A stretch of DNA of 64,000 nt, taken from the NCBI GenBank assembly GCA_023053685.1, contig JALIGW010000013.1, forward strand, positions 18,622,501 to 18,686,500, in the 5' to 3' direction. A model generated the notes under the pieces. That model saw only the letters and a list, made by a program, of their open reading frames with translations, did not search any database and was not told the origin of the DNA. Each line of letters opens with the position of its first letter. Within the stretch, counting starts at the first letter, position 1. Of the stretch, positions 10,791 through 22,769 are shown in pieces. Origin of the DNA: Diadophis punctatus similis. Its lineage: Eukaryota > Chordata > Lepidosauria > Squamata > Dipsadidae. Both the position numbers and the translations under genes were made by a program.

Positions 10791-12710
10791 ATGCCTGGAT
10801 AACTTAAACACTGTGAGAGTATCATTCTTAGAAAGCACAGAAATTGAATGTGATACGGTGGAAGCATATTTTTACATCTGCTTCTGAAAAGGGCATCTTT
10901 GGTGTTGAGCTCTCTGATTTTGCTGTGGCTTGTCACTTCTCCCAATTTACTAGCTCAATGAGATTAGAGAAAGTGCTGCTTCCCCCCCCCCCCTCTTTCT
11001 TGGTGAGGATAAAGTGATATCTTTATCTCATAAAGGTAGCGCTAAACTAATAATATTTTACTCAAAGCTTATTCTGAAACCTTCTTAGTCTGGTGATTAA
11101 TGATCATTTCATTTTTATGCTGTAATCACCTCCATGGCAACTGATTATTCTGCCTCTCCTGCGTAGATTATGTGAGCTCCAGTGGGAAATAAGCAGGATG
11201 AGCTGTGAAATTTTAGAAACGGATCCTGTCCCCATGAAAACGACTGTAGTAATAAAATTAAAAAAAGAGGGAATTATGTGTGCGTAAGGAAGTAATGAAT
11301 TGCCACTGAGACCATTTTCCCCCCTAAAAGAGTTCCTTAGAAACAGCAAGTGGATAGGTTCTACTAATTGGAAGCTCATATGTGATAGGCTTGCTTAGTA
11401 TCTCCTAGCGGCTCTGTTTCCATGGTTGCATAATTGCCTGCGATGATGAGTTGCTGTGATGTGCTAAGTCTTGCACACACTGGTTACTAAGTGATAACTG
11501 AACTAACCATATATGTAAAGTTGCCTTCAAGAGCATTGCTGCCTTTCCACCTTACATATCAGATGCATTGTGAAAAAAGAAATGTGCAGACTTTGTCGAA
11601 GAAACATGATACAGTATGTGCCCTTTGGTTTGTGTAACCAGCTTGTTAGCACTTCAAAGCTCGGCTTCCATGAACCATTGTACAAAAGGGTCATGTACAA
11701 AATTGACAGTCGAGGGCTTGCCTGAACAGACTCCCCAAACTTCTTACGAGCACTTAAATTTAGGAAGTCTATCCAGAGTAGTCATGCCCTGAAAATAGGT
11801 AACTTATGCTAAAGATCAAAATATCTCCAAGGTTTCTTGAGCATATGTCGCACAGGTCTGGTCCCCAACCAGGAAAACCTAAGAGAACCACACAATTTAA
11901 TCTGTGCCAGTCACTTTCACAGCATGCTAGGAAGAATCCATGGCAATGCTTCATTTCACCCATGTCTCACTGATGGTGTTACCCAGAACACATTTGAGTC
12001 TGAGAGGATGACTCTGGTTTGTGGCATATAAATCATCCATGACAGGAATTAGCTTGTTGTCTGTGCTTCTGCGGCTGATTGAAAATAGCATTGTTTGCAA
12101 GCGTTACAAAGAGTCATTGCAGTTCCATACTAGAGCAATTTCTCCTAGTTCCCACAAAACCCATTTCAGGATGGGCTTGTACATCAAGAGCTGCAATTTG
12201 AAGATTTGCTGTGACCTTGGCACCATTCATTTGGTTATAAATGGTTATATTCATTTCTATTCATTCATTATTGGTTATAAGCCAATAATGTGAATAATGT
12301 GCACTGAAGCCCAAAGTCATCAATAATCTTAACACAAGCTAATACAAGCTAAGCTTGTATTCAAATGCAAAAGAATAGCTGCAGAATAGAATAGATGTAG
12401 AACTGAAAAGAATGGTATGGGGAACGGAAGAGAATATATGTATTCTGCCTCTTGTTTTGAAATGTGACCAATTGTATTGAAGTTTGTTCCTGCTCCTGAT
12501 TTCCTTTGGCATTTGTTCTTCTCCTCTACCCAAACTTGCTTCCATGTTTTTCCCCATCAAAATATCAGCTGTCATTGGTGGTTTTCCTCTTAGTCACCAG
12601 GAAGGATAGCCATTGAAAGCAGAAAGAAAGGGAGGGGTCTACTCTTGAGGGCCCTCCAGATTGTGGCTGTCAACAGGCGGCCAGTCCTAGTGGTACTTCA
12701 TGCTGTAAAC
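10791..12710. other. Unrecognised, unique-looking sequence
   Basis: About 1.9 kb without recognisable repeat or gene, apart from a C tract near 10983. It could include conserved non-coding DNA, but that cannot be judged from one sequence. Confidence 0.45.
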
Positions 12711-12837
12711 CAGGGCTGTCAAACTCCTGGCCACGGGCCGAATGTGTCACATGCTGCCCACGCCCATGCCCGGTTTAGCAAAGGGGAAAAAAAGTCCTAA
12801 TACGTCACGTGATGATGATGTGAGTTTGACACCCCTG
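12711..12837. mobile_element. hAT MITE (CAGGGCTGTCAAACTC family)
   Basis: Terminal repeats CAGGGCTGTCAAACTC and GAGTTTGACACCCCTG are complementary. An 8-bp direct repeat CTGTAAA(C/T) flanks it (12703-12710 and 12838-12845). It carries the CACGTGA motif shared with the copy at 29821, which lies in the opposite orientation. Confidence 0.85.
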
Positions 12838-13395
12838 CTGTAAATCTTATCAGCAATGTTCTTTCTCTTTTATATAAATAAATGTAAAGATACATATATT
12901 TATTTGGCTCTCAGATGTATATGTGCATGTATGTGTGTGTGAGAGAGATATATACACTATCTCAAAGCAAGCGGTTTTGCACAGAAGAAATGGAGGATTC
13001 CTTTCATGAAAAATTAATCTGCCTTCTCCTTTTCATGGATGCAGAATTTGCCTATTTATTTAAACTATTTATAACCTTATGCCAAGTGCCTTGCTTATAT
13101 ACTAACAAGTTTAAAAACAATTATACATCAAAGAAATGAAAACCAAACCAAAGCCATCATTAAAATGTTGCATAACAAACCGAAGCCAGAAAATAATATA
13201 GATCCATGCTCTCATTATTATTTGTTTTTAAAATTCTGCCTTCAGCTGAGGGGAAAAATGCCATTGGGTGTAATCCCATATGGAGGCATCGTTTTGTAAC
13301 AGGAGAATATTGCTGAACTAGTACAAAATTAAGGTTGCCGTCTTAGATTATGGCCGATTATATTATTAGCCTTATAGCTCAAGAGCAGAACATAT
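12838..13395. other. Unrecognised AT-rich sequence
   Basis: Short GT/GA runs near 12920-12950; nothing else recognised. Confidence 0.4.
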
Positions 13396-13500
13396 AAAAA
13401 TCTTTATTACGGCCATAGGCCAGCATAATAAAAAAATAAAATGCAAACAATTAATATTAAAAGCTAAAAAATATAAAACACACAAGGTTAAAAACATGGC
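13396..13500. repeat. A-rich unclassified repeat
   Basis: ATCTTTATTACGGCCATAGG followed by A-rich DNA looks like the 3' end of a retroposon read on the minus strand. The family is not identified. Confidence 0.3.
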
Positions 13501-14659
13501 TTTCCTAGGCAGAAAGGGGCGGACGCAATTCATCTCCAGTTAATAAAGGAACTCCAGAAGCTGAACTGGGAATAGGTTTTGCCTGAAATGTCCAGAACAC
13601 TGTGCTCAGTCAAAGTAATTCCCCCAAACCACTTAGACAAATTAGTGTCTGTGCATCAGATCAATTCCAAAGATGTAGCACTACTAGTCTCTTTCTCAGG
13701 ACATGCATTACATAAATCAGGCAGACAATGTAACTGTTCTTGTCTCAGACCAGTAATATTGTTTTAGCTCAAACAGGAGACCCCTTGGAGGCAGAAGGGA
13801 GATCTCTGTGAGCTTCAGCTGTGTTTTGTTTCTGTCCCTGTCTTTGGGTTATCCAATACTTTAACATCTAATGTTTTAGTAATAAACACATTTGCACAAG
13901 CACTGGCCTGAAGCTCCTATCACCTTCCCTAATATTTACATTTCTTGATATTGCTCCAGCTTTCTTTCTTTTCTTTTCTTTTCTCTTTTAGCTGACTCAA
14001 GTCCTTTAAAAAAGGAAAACAATATTAGAATTTTCCTTCGGGGGACCTGAGTCAAGTGGAATGTGTAATTATTTCGGAAGCAGGAGGAAAACGCTGATGT
14101 CAGAAGCAGTCGATGTTGCTCCCCAGGTCCTGCTGCCTTGCAGACCCAAGCCACACGTTGTCAGCTAGTGCCTCAGGTTGAAAGCGCACAGAGGAAAACC
14201 AGTTAGTTTTCCCTCTGAGACGTGGTGCGGCAGGCTACTGCGTTTCAGCAAAGTTGTTTTAGTTTCTGCAAATGGCACATTTAAGAATCTCAGGGAGTCT
14301 CAGCCTCCCCAAATAATTTCTTCTTGTCTAAAGCTGTCAATGTTTGCTTATTTGTTGGTTTATTCATTCGTTTGGCTGCAAGTTGCACTCCTTGCCCAAA
14401 GGCCCCCAAGGTGAATAAATATTAAACATGACAATATGCAGCTCACTTTGGAAAAATGATAAAAGAAAAATTGCCAGGCAGAGCAGAACAAACCAATGAG
14501 GGCCAATCTGAATTTCCTTCTTTGCCTCTGGAGAGTGAACCTTCTGAAAGGATCTTTGAGTCAAGCTGCTCTCTTGCCTTCCACCAGCTTTTCCGGATAT
14601 CAAAAAATTCAGCATCACAAAAAGGGATAAAGGTGGGTGGTGGCAGTTTGGTTAAGACC
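13501..14659. other. Unrecognised sequence
   Basis: No convincing gene or repeat. AATAAA-like motifs near 13880 have no clear LTR context. Confidence 0.4.
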
Positions 14660-15113
14660 TATGTTGAGAGGGATCATAATTCATGGCTCAGTATGTTGCA
14701 GGACAGGAAGGGATTCCAGACCACAGGAAACCAAGATAAGCTTTTATTAATTTGCGCAAATGGTTCAGAATAATAAAGCAGAAACAAGTCTGATCATCTG
14801 AACAAATTCTTATGAACAAGCAAGCAGCTTAAATACTTTTTCAAAGTAACAAGGACACATAAACATCAGGGATTGGTTTATTATTACAGATCAGCCTTTT
14901 GTTGCCATATTAAGAAGTTATGCCTTGTTCCTTACTGACACGTATATTTGCTTTCCCTTATATGGGACATAGGTTTCATGTTAACATCTCTATATTTCCT
15001 ACGTTTCCTGTGACTGTTTGTGGACAGCCTAGGGCCCTAGGCTCAGAAACCTTTGTTACTTCCCTTTTTGTAGTTTTCCAAAAGAGACTTTTCTGCATTG
15101 TGAGGCTTCTTTA
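14660..15113 (-). mobile_element. Possible LTR remnant (minus strand)
   Basis: On the minus strand TTAATAAAAGCTTATC followed by TTGGTTTCCTGTGGTC looks like an LTR polyA region. The ends are not defined. Confidence 0.25.
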
Positions 15114-15170
15114 ATATCAGAGCTAGAAGGGACCCTACGGTCATCCAATCCAACCCCACGTATGACCTCT
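15114..15170 (-). mobile_element. CR1 LINE 3' end fragment
   Basis: AGAGCTAGAAGGGACCCTA and CATCCAATCCAACCCC are the complement of the conserved CR1 3' end seen also at 19441 and 57674. Confidence 0.65.
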
Positions 15171-15787
15171 TGTTTCACTTAATGACTTGCTTCATTTTAC
15201 GTCCTGCCTCAAGTACGCTGTAGCGTACTCAACAAAACAACATTAAACAAACCATGGCTCAGTGCGATGTGTGAAACCATCTCTCCACTAAAGCCAGAGA
15301 AGATGAAACGGGAAGTACAAATCTCTTATCATTGTTAATATTTGTTCCAAAACTTCAGGTGGGCAAGAACCAAAGTAATTTTTCATTGGGAAAATAAAGA
15401 GAAAAATAGAGAGCATATAAAAAGAGTATATTAAAATAAAGAACAAATAAGGAACAATAGTCTTATCTATAGGGTGTCAAGCTTCTGCCAATAGCTGAAT
15501 CCTATTGTTACAAACTCTTTTGAGTGCAAAGAGAGGCTTCCTTTGTTTTCATCATCCATTGCCACTGATTTATTAGTGTTGCAGCAATCCATATGCTTTT
15601 AATTGCACCAGTGCATTTTAGCAGCTGTGCAGCAATTCCACACTGATCGGTTGAATCCTCACAATTACGAAGGCCTGCATTCCTGAATGCCAACTGCCAG
15701 TCTATCCTTTTATTATTAAGTGCTTTGCAGTCTTCAGGTTGATACACAGCCTTTTCTTGGGACTCCCTTCAAAGTGATCCTGTTCTA
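15171..15787. other. Unrecognised sequence
   Basis: No gene or repeat recognised. A 79-codon minus-strand frame at 15508-15747 has no recognisable domain. Confidence 0.4.
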
Positions 15788-15922
15788 CCGTGTTTCCCCG
15801 AAAATAAGACCCTGTCTTATATATTTTTGAACCCTGAAATAAGCGCTTGGCCTTATTGCCATGCACTCAAAAGCCCGATTGGGTTTATTATCAGGGGGTG
15901 TCTTATTTTGGGGGAAACAGGG
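15788..15922. mobile_element. Mariner-like MITE (CCGTGTTTCCCCGAAAATAAGAC family)
   Basis: The ends CCGTGTTTCCCCGAAAATAA and TTATTTTGGGGGAAACAGGG are inverted repeats and TA dinucleotides flank both sides (15786-15787 and 15923-15924), as for Tc1/mariner-type insertion. It is 135 bp and non-coding. Confidence 0.85.
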
Positions 15923-16626
15923 TAGCTTAAAGAGCAGTTGGAGGAAGATTGGTTTGTTAGGACATGGAGCACACAGGACTCCTTAACTTCCGGTGTGTTC
16001 ACATGATGTTTTAGCTTGTGGCTCTAATGAATGACTGCTCCATGGTATGGTTGAAAGAAACAATAAAACCCGTTAGTGGGAACTGGCTTCTTGGATTATC
16101 TGATAATTGTCATTATTACCGGTTGCTAGTTTTCAGTCTTTCAATTTCAGGTTGATTTGGGAAGCAATTAGAGTTAATCCTATTAGGCATGCCACATAGA
16201 ACATTTGGGCGGACTCAGGGATTTTGTCTAACCAATCTGTTTCACTTGCAGTGATCTACTGTATTTCTTACCTGCTTTTATACTGTAATACCGAGTTCAT
16301 TTGCCTGCTGAGATTCTTCTTAAAAGAAGCAATGCAAGTTTTATTGACATCAGTATATATTTTCCCTTCAAATAAGAACAGTGAAATTATTTATAGGAGC
16401 AATCATGAGTCAGTGATCCATTCACAAGATATACTGTATAATTGCCTTTTATAACTGCCTGTACTTATAAGGCCTGATTTTCTCGAGCAACCTCCTCCTC
16501 TAACACCACATGTTGATCAAAATTGTACTGTAGAAAACATGTCTCTTGAACTTCAATTAGTTGTGTTAAGTAGTTTCAATATATACAGCTTTTAACACAC
16601 ACACACATACATACACACCCATCTCT
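15923..16626. other. Unrecognised sequence
   Basis: A short CA run near 16597. No gene or known repeat. Confidence 0.4.
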
Positions 16627-16847
16627 CTGGTGGTTTTGCATTCAGAGTTGACTTCTGGCAATTGCCTAATCCCTGCAGTTTTCTTGGCAAGCTTTTTCAC
16701 AACTGGTTTGCCATTTCTTCCTTCCCCGAGCTGACAGAGAGTGACTGGCCCTAGGTCACCCACCTGGCTTCATGCCAAAGGCAGGATTAGAACTCATGGT
16801 CTCCCAGTTTCTAGCCTGAGTCCTTAACCACTACACTAAACTGGCTC
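16627..16847 (-). mobile_element. tRNA-derived SINE, second family
   Basis: Read on the minus strand it begins GAGCCAGTTTAGTGTAGTGG (tRNA-like A box), contains TTCTAATCCTGCC as B box and GTGACCTAGGGCCAGTCAC in the body. This matches the family at 5923, 20652 and 37790. Confidence 0.75.
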
Positions 16848-17559
16848 ACTTAACATCTTGGCAAACTCATAATAAGACAAATCGCACTTATGAAAAATTA
16901 CATTGATTGCCAATGAATCATTTATTTTAGTTTCAGCTATGTAGTTCTAGGGAGGTTTAAAGTTTTAACTATATAAGCTTACAGCTTTTTTTTTCTTATT
17001 GTCATTTTTTTTAAAAAAGGATTAGTTTGGAGCAACGTGCTGCCAAATTTAAAAATAATCAAATTAATTTGGAAACAAACTCATATATGGCTGAACTCAT
17101 TTTTATAGAAACACAGCATTATGTCTTTTAAATTGTCATTCCGGACACTGGTACTACAAAGTAAGCTCTTTCCTATGTACTGGGTTGCACAGTTAATACA
17201 TCAATTATGGGCCAATCATAGTTAGTGCAATCAACAACAAACTCATACCAGTAGCTCCATCTTCTATGTTTTGCAGGTAGGAGAAATCCAATAGACAGGG
17301 TCTAGGTCCTAGACTCTAGGAAACAGTTATAATTACTATTTTGGTTAAACACAGTAGTAAAACACTGTACATAAAAATCCCAGGCAGTCAAGCTAATAAC
17401 CTTGGCCTAATACAAAACGAAGGAAGAAGGGAAAAATACACAGAGCGTGGCTTTTAGAATTTTCCCAATCTCTTCAGCACTAGAAGCTACAAGAAACACG
17501 TGTATCTTCTTTTGTGTTGAAATAATGTGTTGCATCTGTGTACTTTATCTGCAGGGACT
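16848..17559. other. Unrecognised sequence
   Basis: AT-rich, without gene or repeat signature. Confidence 0.4.
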
Positions 17560-18240
17560 AATCAGTGTGTATTGACTCTGTCAAAAATATGTGTATTTTT
17601 GCTTGTTCCTTGTTTTGCACTTGTGAACATGTAATAGTGTGCATCCGTGATTGGAAAACATGTATGCCCTGTTGTTGATCTTGTGATCAGGATGGAGGAG
17701 GAAACGGGCTTAGAATACAGCAGTTGGCAATATTCTAATTGCAGGATCCAATCTCCGTTGGTTACCAGTGTTTCCTGTATCACATTGCTACTCTAGGATT
17801 CATCTCTATTGTTCCTGTGATGCATTTCCTGTTCCTGTTGTATTTTTACACTCTCTAACAAGATGGCTTCTGCACAATGATGGCTTGTATAGCATTTTAA
17901 TTACACCACATGAAACATGGTGTCAGAAGTGGGATTTGAACACATTTTAATTACACCACATGAAGCAACTGAGACCAAAGGTTTTGTCTTCCAAGTTTTT
18001 GGATACATGTGGGGGCCCATTTTTAGGGAATTTCTCTCTAGCAGAGTGTGTCACAGAAGGGCTCCAGCATGACTCTGAAGGCTCGGAAGACAAAATCTCT
18101 AGTCCTGGAGACCGACCCAGATTGGATCCTGCAACAATATTCTGGGACATGTATATTTGCCTTCATTCATGAACATTCTAATATTTGGCCCGGTTATTTT
18201 CCCCCTCTGGTTTGGTTTCCTGCAGCCCCTGGCTATATCT
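17560..18240 (+). mobile_element. Gypsy-like LTR retrotransposon remnant (tentative)
   Basis: TGGTGTCAGAAGTGGGATTT at 17919-17938 resembles the primer-binding site of vertebrate Gypsy elements, and the flanking CATTTTAATTACACCACATG occurs twice (17894 and 17944). The sequence after it is open on both strands for 60-70 codons, but no gag or pol domain is visible. The LTR limits are not resolved. Confidence 0.35.
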
Positions 18241-19440
18241 GATGAATTTGTGCACTTCATATTTTGTTGGCTTCCTCAGCCACACCAAACGTGATTCTAT
18301 TTTTACTGGGTTCGTAAAGTGATCCTGCTAAAGAGTGGATGGATAGGCGGAGTCCTAACCACTTTTATATAATTTCTTATACCAACATTTTGAAACTGGA
18401 TTGGAAAATAAAAAGAAACGAGGGAGGGAGAGAAAAAATAATAACATTTGAGCACTAGTTCTTTGATCAAAAAATTGCACTTCTCTGGATTCTTCCTTGC
18501 AGTTCTGCAGTTCTCTTGACTTCCTTTAATTTGAGATATGCGTCTGTAATCAGTGCTGCAGAAATAAATCTCTGTTAAACAGCTAGGCAATGCACACAGA
18601 CAAAACAGATCAGAATTTTGGACTGTGGTCACACTTTTTCTTTGTTAAATTCACAGTACCCTAAAGCCAGTTGTATGAAGGAAAGCCCATGTAAAAAGGA
18701 AGCCGTCTTATTTTTTTCTGTGATGTTGCTGACTCTAAACAGAACAGTGAGAAGGAACAAAATGAAACCATTATTTTAGTGACAGAGATGGGTTTTTTTG
18801 ATTTATTATTCAATTGAATAAAAGAAGAATGCTGAAGCAGAAGGGAATATTTTTTTTTGAAATACATTGACAATGTTAAATGTATCCAAATTTGGCCCAG
18901 AAAGTTGAATTCATTTCAAATAGTCATGATCTGTAATCTGCACAGCTATTCACCACCACATTTTAGCAAACCCCAAAGGAAGGACTAGAGGTAAGCAAGC
19001 TCTCAGGCTGATATAAACATCTCTTCAATTATCTGTGGGAGAGGCATCAACATCTATCAACCTGTCTCTTGCACACCTCCATCAAGGCTTTTGCCTAGTG
19101 AAGTATGTTCTAAATTTGCAAAATTCTGCAGATGTTGTCAGCAAAATTGGAGGAAATCTGTGCTTTCCAAATGAGACTTCTGCTTCTGATCTTGGCATGG
19201 AAAAATGTACTAGTTGAAAGCTTCAGGGAAATTTCTCAAGCCTTAGAGAATCCTACAAGTTCACCCTTTCTCCCCCCCTAACAGTAACATAATAAACATG
19301 CCCAATATGCACTAGTTTTATGCCATGTCTTAATGAAGTTGCCTTCACTTTCATCCTCCACCCATTCTCTTGATAAGGATCTTTAAAATAAACTTTAGCT
19401 ATTGTATTTTTATAGTATTTTAAAGATTTTTTAAAAGATT
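18241..19440. other. Unrecognised sequence
   Basis: A 109-codon frame on the minus strand (18303-18632) has no recognisable domain or splice context. Nothing else recognised. Confidence 0.4.
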
Positions 19441-20646
19441 TATTATTGGAGTTGGAACGGACCTTGTAGATCATCTAGTCCAACCCCCTGCTCAAGCAGG
19501 AGTTCCTACACCATTTGAGACAGATGGCAGTCCAGTCTCCCCTTGAAAGTCGCAAGTGTTGGGCCTCTCACAACCTCTGCTGGCAAGCTGTTCCACTGGT
19601 TGATCTCTCTCACCGTCAGAAAGTTTCTCCTCACTTCCAGGTTGAATCTCTCCTTGATCAGCTTCCATCCATTATTCCTTGTTTGGCTTTCTGGTGCCAT
19701 AGAGAACAGCCTGACCCCCTCCTCTCTGTGGCATCCTCTCAAATATTGGAACATTGCTATCATGTCACCCCTGGTCCTTCTCTTCGCCAGACTGGCCAAG
19801 CTCAGTTCCTGCAATCGTTCTTTGTATGTTTTATTTTCCAGACCCTTTATCATCCTGGTTGCTCTCTTCTGCACTTTCTCTAGGGCAGTGATGGCGAACC
19901 TATGGCACGCGTGCCACAAGTGGCACGCGGAGCCATATCTGCCGGCACGCGAGCCGTTGCCCTAGCTTAGCTCCAACGCGCATGTGCATGCTGGCCAGCT
20001 GATTTTTGGCTCACGCGGAGGCTCTGGGATGGCGTTTTCAGCTTCCGGAGAGCTCCAGGGAGGTGGGAGAGGGCGTTTTCGCCCTCCCCAGGCTCCAGGG
20101 AAGCCTACTGGGCCCACCGGAAGTCAGGAAACGGGCCATTTCCAGCCTCCAAAGGGTTTCCTTGGGGGCAGGGGAGGCCATTTTCGCCCTCCCCAGACAT
20201 TGAATTATGGGTGTGGGCACTCGCGTGTGCGAGATAGCACACGTGCATGCGCTTTCGGCACCCGAGGAAAAAAAGGTTCGCCATCACTGCTCTAGGGTTT
20301 CAATGTCTTTTTTGCAGTGTGGTGACCAAAACTGTATGCAGTACTCTAGGTGTGGTCTGACCAAGGCTTTATAGAGTGGTACTAGTACCTCTCTGATCCT
20401 TGATTGTATCTCTCTATTTATGCAGCTCAGGACTGTGTTGGCCTTTTTGGCTGCTGCTGCACACTGCTGGCTCATATTTAGTTGGCTGTCTACCAAGACT
20501 CCGAGATCCATCTCGCAATCGCTGCTATTGAGTGTGGTTTCACCCAGTTTGTTTGTGTATTTTTGATTCTTCTTACCTAGGTGTAGAATTTTACTTTTCT
20601 CCGTGTTAAATTTCATTTTATTGGTTTGGGTCCAGTGTTCGAGTTT
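19441..20646 (-). mobile_element. 5'-truncated CR1 LINE, split by a hAT element
   Basis: On the minus strand two coding segments belong to the C-terminal part of CR1 ORF2. The first (about 20290-20646) includes NKMKFNTEKSKILHLG and the TRP-like VLVPLYKALVRPHLEYC region that follows the RT active site. The second (about 19506-19885) includes ERLQELSLASLAKRRTRGD and WNSLPAEVV, the usual CR1 ORF2 end. The conserved CR1 3' end (GATCATCTAGTCCAACCCC complement) follows at 19441-19505. The RT catalytic motifs are missing by 5' truncation. The hAT element at 19886-20289 separates the two coding segments. Confidence 0.85.
19886..20289. mobile_element. hAT MITE inserted in CR1 (CAGTGATGGCGAACC family)
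   Basis: Inverted ends CAGTGATGGCGAACCT and AGGTTCGCCATCACTG, flanked by a perfect 8-bp direct repeat CTCTAGGG (19878-19885 and 20290-20297) made from CR1 sequence. It is CpG-rich, 404 bp, and has internal inverted pieces such as CGTTTTCGCCCTCCCCAGG. No transposase. It is younger than the CR1 copy it interrupts. Confidence 0.92.
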
Positions 20647-20651
20647 TATAG

Positions 20652-20856
20652 GCATCAAGCTAGAAAGAAAGAGACTGTGATTTTCAGCCATGAAAGCCAA
20701 CTTGGTGACCTTGGGCCAGTCACACACACTCTCAGCCCAAGACAACTCACAGGGTTGTTGTTGGGAAAATAGAAGGAGGAAGGTGTGTTGGATATGTTCT
20801 CCACCTTGCGTTATTTGTGAAAATAACAAAGGTGGAAATAAATAAGCAAATAAATA
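20652..20856 (+). mobile_element. 3' part of tRNA-derived SINE, second family
   Basis: GGTGACCTTGGGCCAGTCAC and CACAGGGTTGTTGTTGGG are the diagnostic body, and the (AAATAAGC) tail follows. The tRNA head is missing. It abuts the truncated 5' end of the CR1 copy. Confidence 0.75.
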
Positions 20857-21625
20857 ATGTTTTCTATCTTCTCTCAGTGCAATATTGGTAATGGATATGA
20901 TCTATCATGCTTCACTGATTAAATGGTTGCTGACTTGAAGGCTGCTGCCATTACAGCCCATCTTCTCCAGGTGCTGAAATTGCCCCCCACCATCATTTGG
21001 CATCTAGCTTCCACAGAGGGATTTCACCTGACAAATAGTTCCAAAGCATTTTTCAGGACTTATGCAGATTCCTTAGACAGGTTTAGTGGTTCTGTATTTT
21101 AAAAAAGGGACCCAGACTTCAGGCAGAATTCTGCTGCACAGAAACAAAGACTGTTAAGAAAAAAAAAGAGTTGGATTCTGCTAGCTGTGTGTTTGTTTCC
21201 ATCAGAATTGAGTGCATTAGTTTTTTCAAACCTTTGCACGGGCTCCTTTGCATGGAAGTAGTTTTGCTTGGGTGTGCCAATATCATTTTTGCCTGTTCTT
21301 GCTGGCTCCATGTCTATCCATGGGCTGTATCTGCTGGTCACATGGAGGAAATGGACTCACTGTCAGAACTGCCATTTCTTTGCAGCAGTGATGGTGGATC
21401 TTGTTTGTTATCAGTTATTTCATCCTACGGCAGCTTTCCTCCAGACCTGTAGCTTGTGAGAAGGGTTCTTCTTGCATATGTGTGTAGTGCTCTTCTTGAA
21501 GATTGCTAGACCATCATGAGAAATAGTTTGATTAAGAGGTCACAAGTGTGGTGCATCACTATGCCTGATAGCATTCAGTTAGGCAACCTGACAGGCTGAT
21601 ACCTCATCTAAAGCATCATCCCCAT
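20857..21625. other. Unrecognised sequence
   Basis: Open frames at 21099-21459 on both strands have no recognisable domain. No repeat recognised. Confidence 0.4.
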
Positions 21626-22041
21626 TGTCAGGCCGAAGCCATTTCACTTGGGGTCTTTGACCTGCCACACGTTATGCTATTTTAAAATATATTCTTTGCT
21701 ATGGGAATTTGGGAGGGATCATTGCATGAGGAATGTCTGCATGTAGCCATAACAAATTCCTTCTAGATTGTCAAGGTCATCCTTTGTCTTTGCACTCCTG
21801 CACCTGCACGGAAGGAGATGGGAGTTGTTGCCAAGTTGGCAGATGAAGTTTGGTCAACGTGATGGACTTGGGGGTGTGGGGACAAGGGCTTGAACTTTCA
21901 ACTGGGTGGAGAAACCCCTGGGACTTGAGATTCGGGTTTCTCCCAGATGTGCCAACATGGCTCTGCTAATAAATTGGAACTTTGAGGAATACTTTGCCTC
22001 GGACTCTGATTTAATTTTCGATGTTATTTGGAACCCTGACA
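21626..22041 (+). mobile_element. Solo LTR with 5-bp target duplication
   Basis: The 416-bp segment starts TGTCAGG and ends CCCTGACA (inverted 7-bp termini) and is flanked by perfect CCCAT repeats (21621-21625 and 22042-22046). AATAAA lies at 21968-21973. No internal retrotransposon region is attached, so this is a solo LTR formed by LTR-LTR recombination. Ends and 5-bp duplication fit a Gypsy-type or retrovirus-like element; the family is not identified. Confidence 0.85.
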
Positions 22042-22189
22042 CCCATCCTATATTAGGGATAATGATTGGCAGTTATTTTCCTGCCAATAGGCAATACATG
22101 GGGGAAGGAAAACAAAGCTGGAAGATTTCACCAAATGATCTCCTTAAATTGTCCTACATTAGCATAGCAATAACATTTAGACTTATATA

Positions 22190-22375
22190 ACACCCCATAG
22201 TGCTTTGTATGGTTTACAGTGTAAGCATTATTTGCATATTGTTACCAATAACCTGGTCTCATTTTACTGACCTTGGAAGGATTGAAGGCTGCATCAACCT
22301 TGAACCCCATCAAAGGCTGTGGGCAGAGTTTGCCTGCAATACTGCACTTTAACCACTGCGCCACCATGACTCTTA
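22190..22375 (-). mobile_element. Diverged Sauria-type SINE
   Basis: On the minus strand GGTGGCGCAGTGGTTAAAGT is the tRNA head, and the complements of CATTTTACTGACCTTGGAAGG and TAGTGCTTTGTATGGTTTAC match the body and tail of the SINEs at 4635 and 47229. Older than those copies. Confidence 0.65.
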
Positions 22376-22769
22376 AAACAATAAGAACAGCATTGGTTGA
22401 CAAGCTCCTTACTATGGCAGAATACAGCTGTCAAAATATATTTTACTACTTCTATAGCCAGAAAGTTGTTAATGTCTACATGAAGTCTAACTTGTTAAGA
22501 AATACTGTTAATGTATTAAATCTGGCTATAATAAGTGTTGTTTACTCTGATCCTAAATTAACATCTTAAATTGATTTATTGCCTTTGAAATTGATTTGGA
22601 AAATCTTCCGGTATGTAATATTTCTTCCATTAGGATATCTAAGAAAACTTGAGTGGGAAGAAAAACATTACATTTGTGGAGGATTTCTATCTGCTAAGCA
22701 GATGTGAGAAGGATTGCTTAATAACTACATCATGTGCAAGTGGCCTTTTGACATTTTCCATCCAGTTTG
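22376..22769. other. Unrecognised sequence
   Basis: No gene or repeat recognised. Confidence 0.4.

Noticed and set aside
12201..12300. Repeated TTGGTTATAA / TTCATT motifs as a tandem array
   Set aside because: Only a few short, imperfect repeats; within chance for AT-rich DNA.
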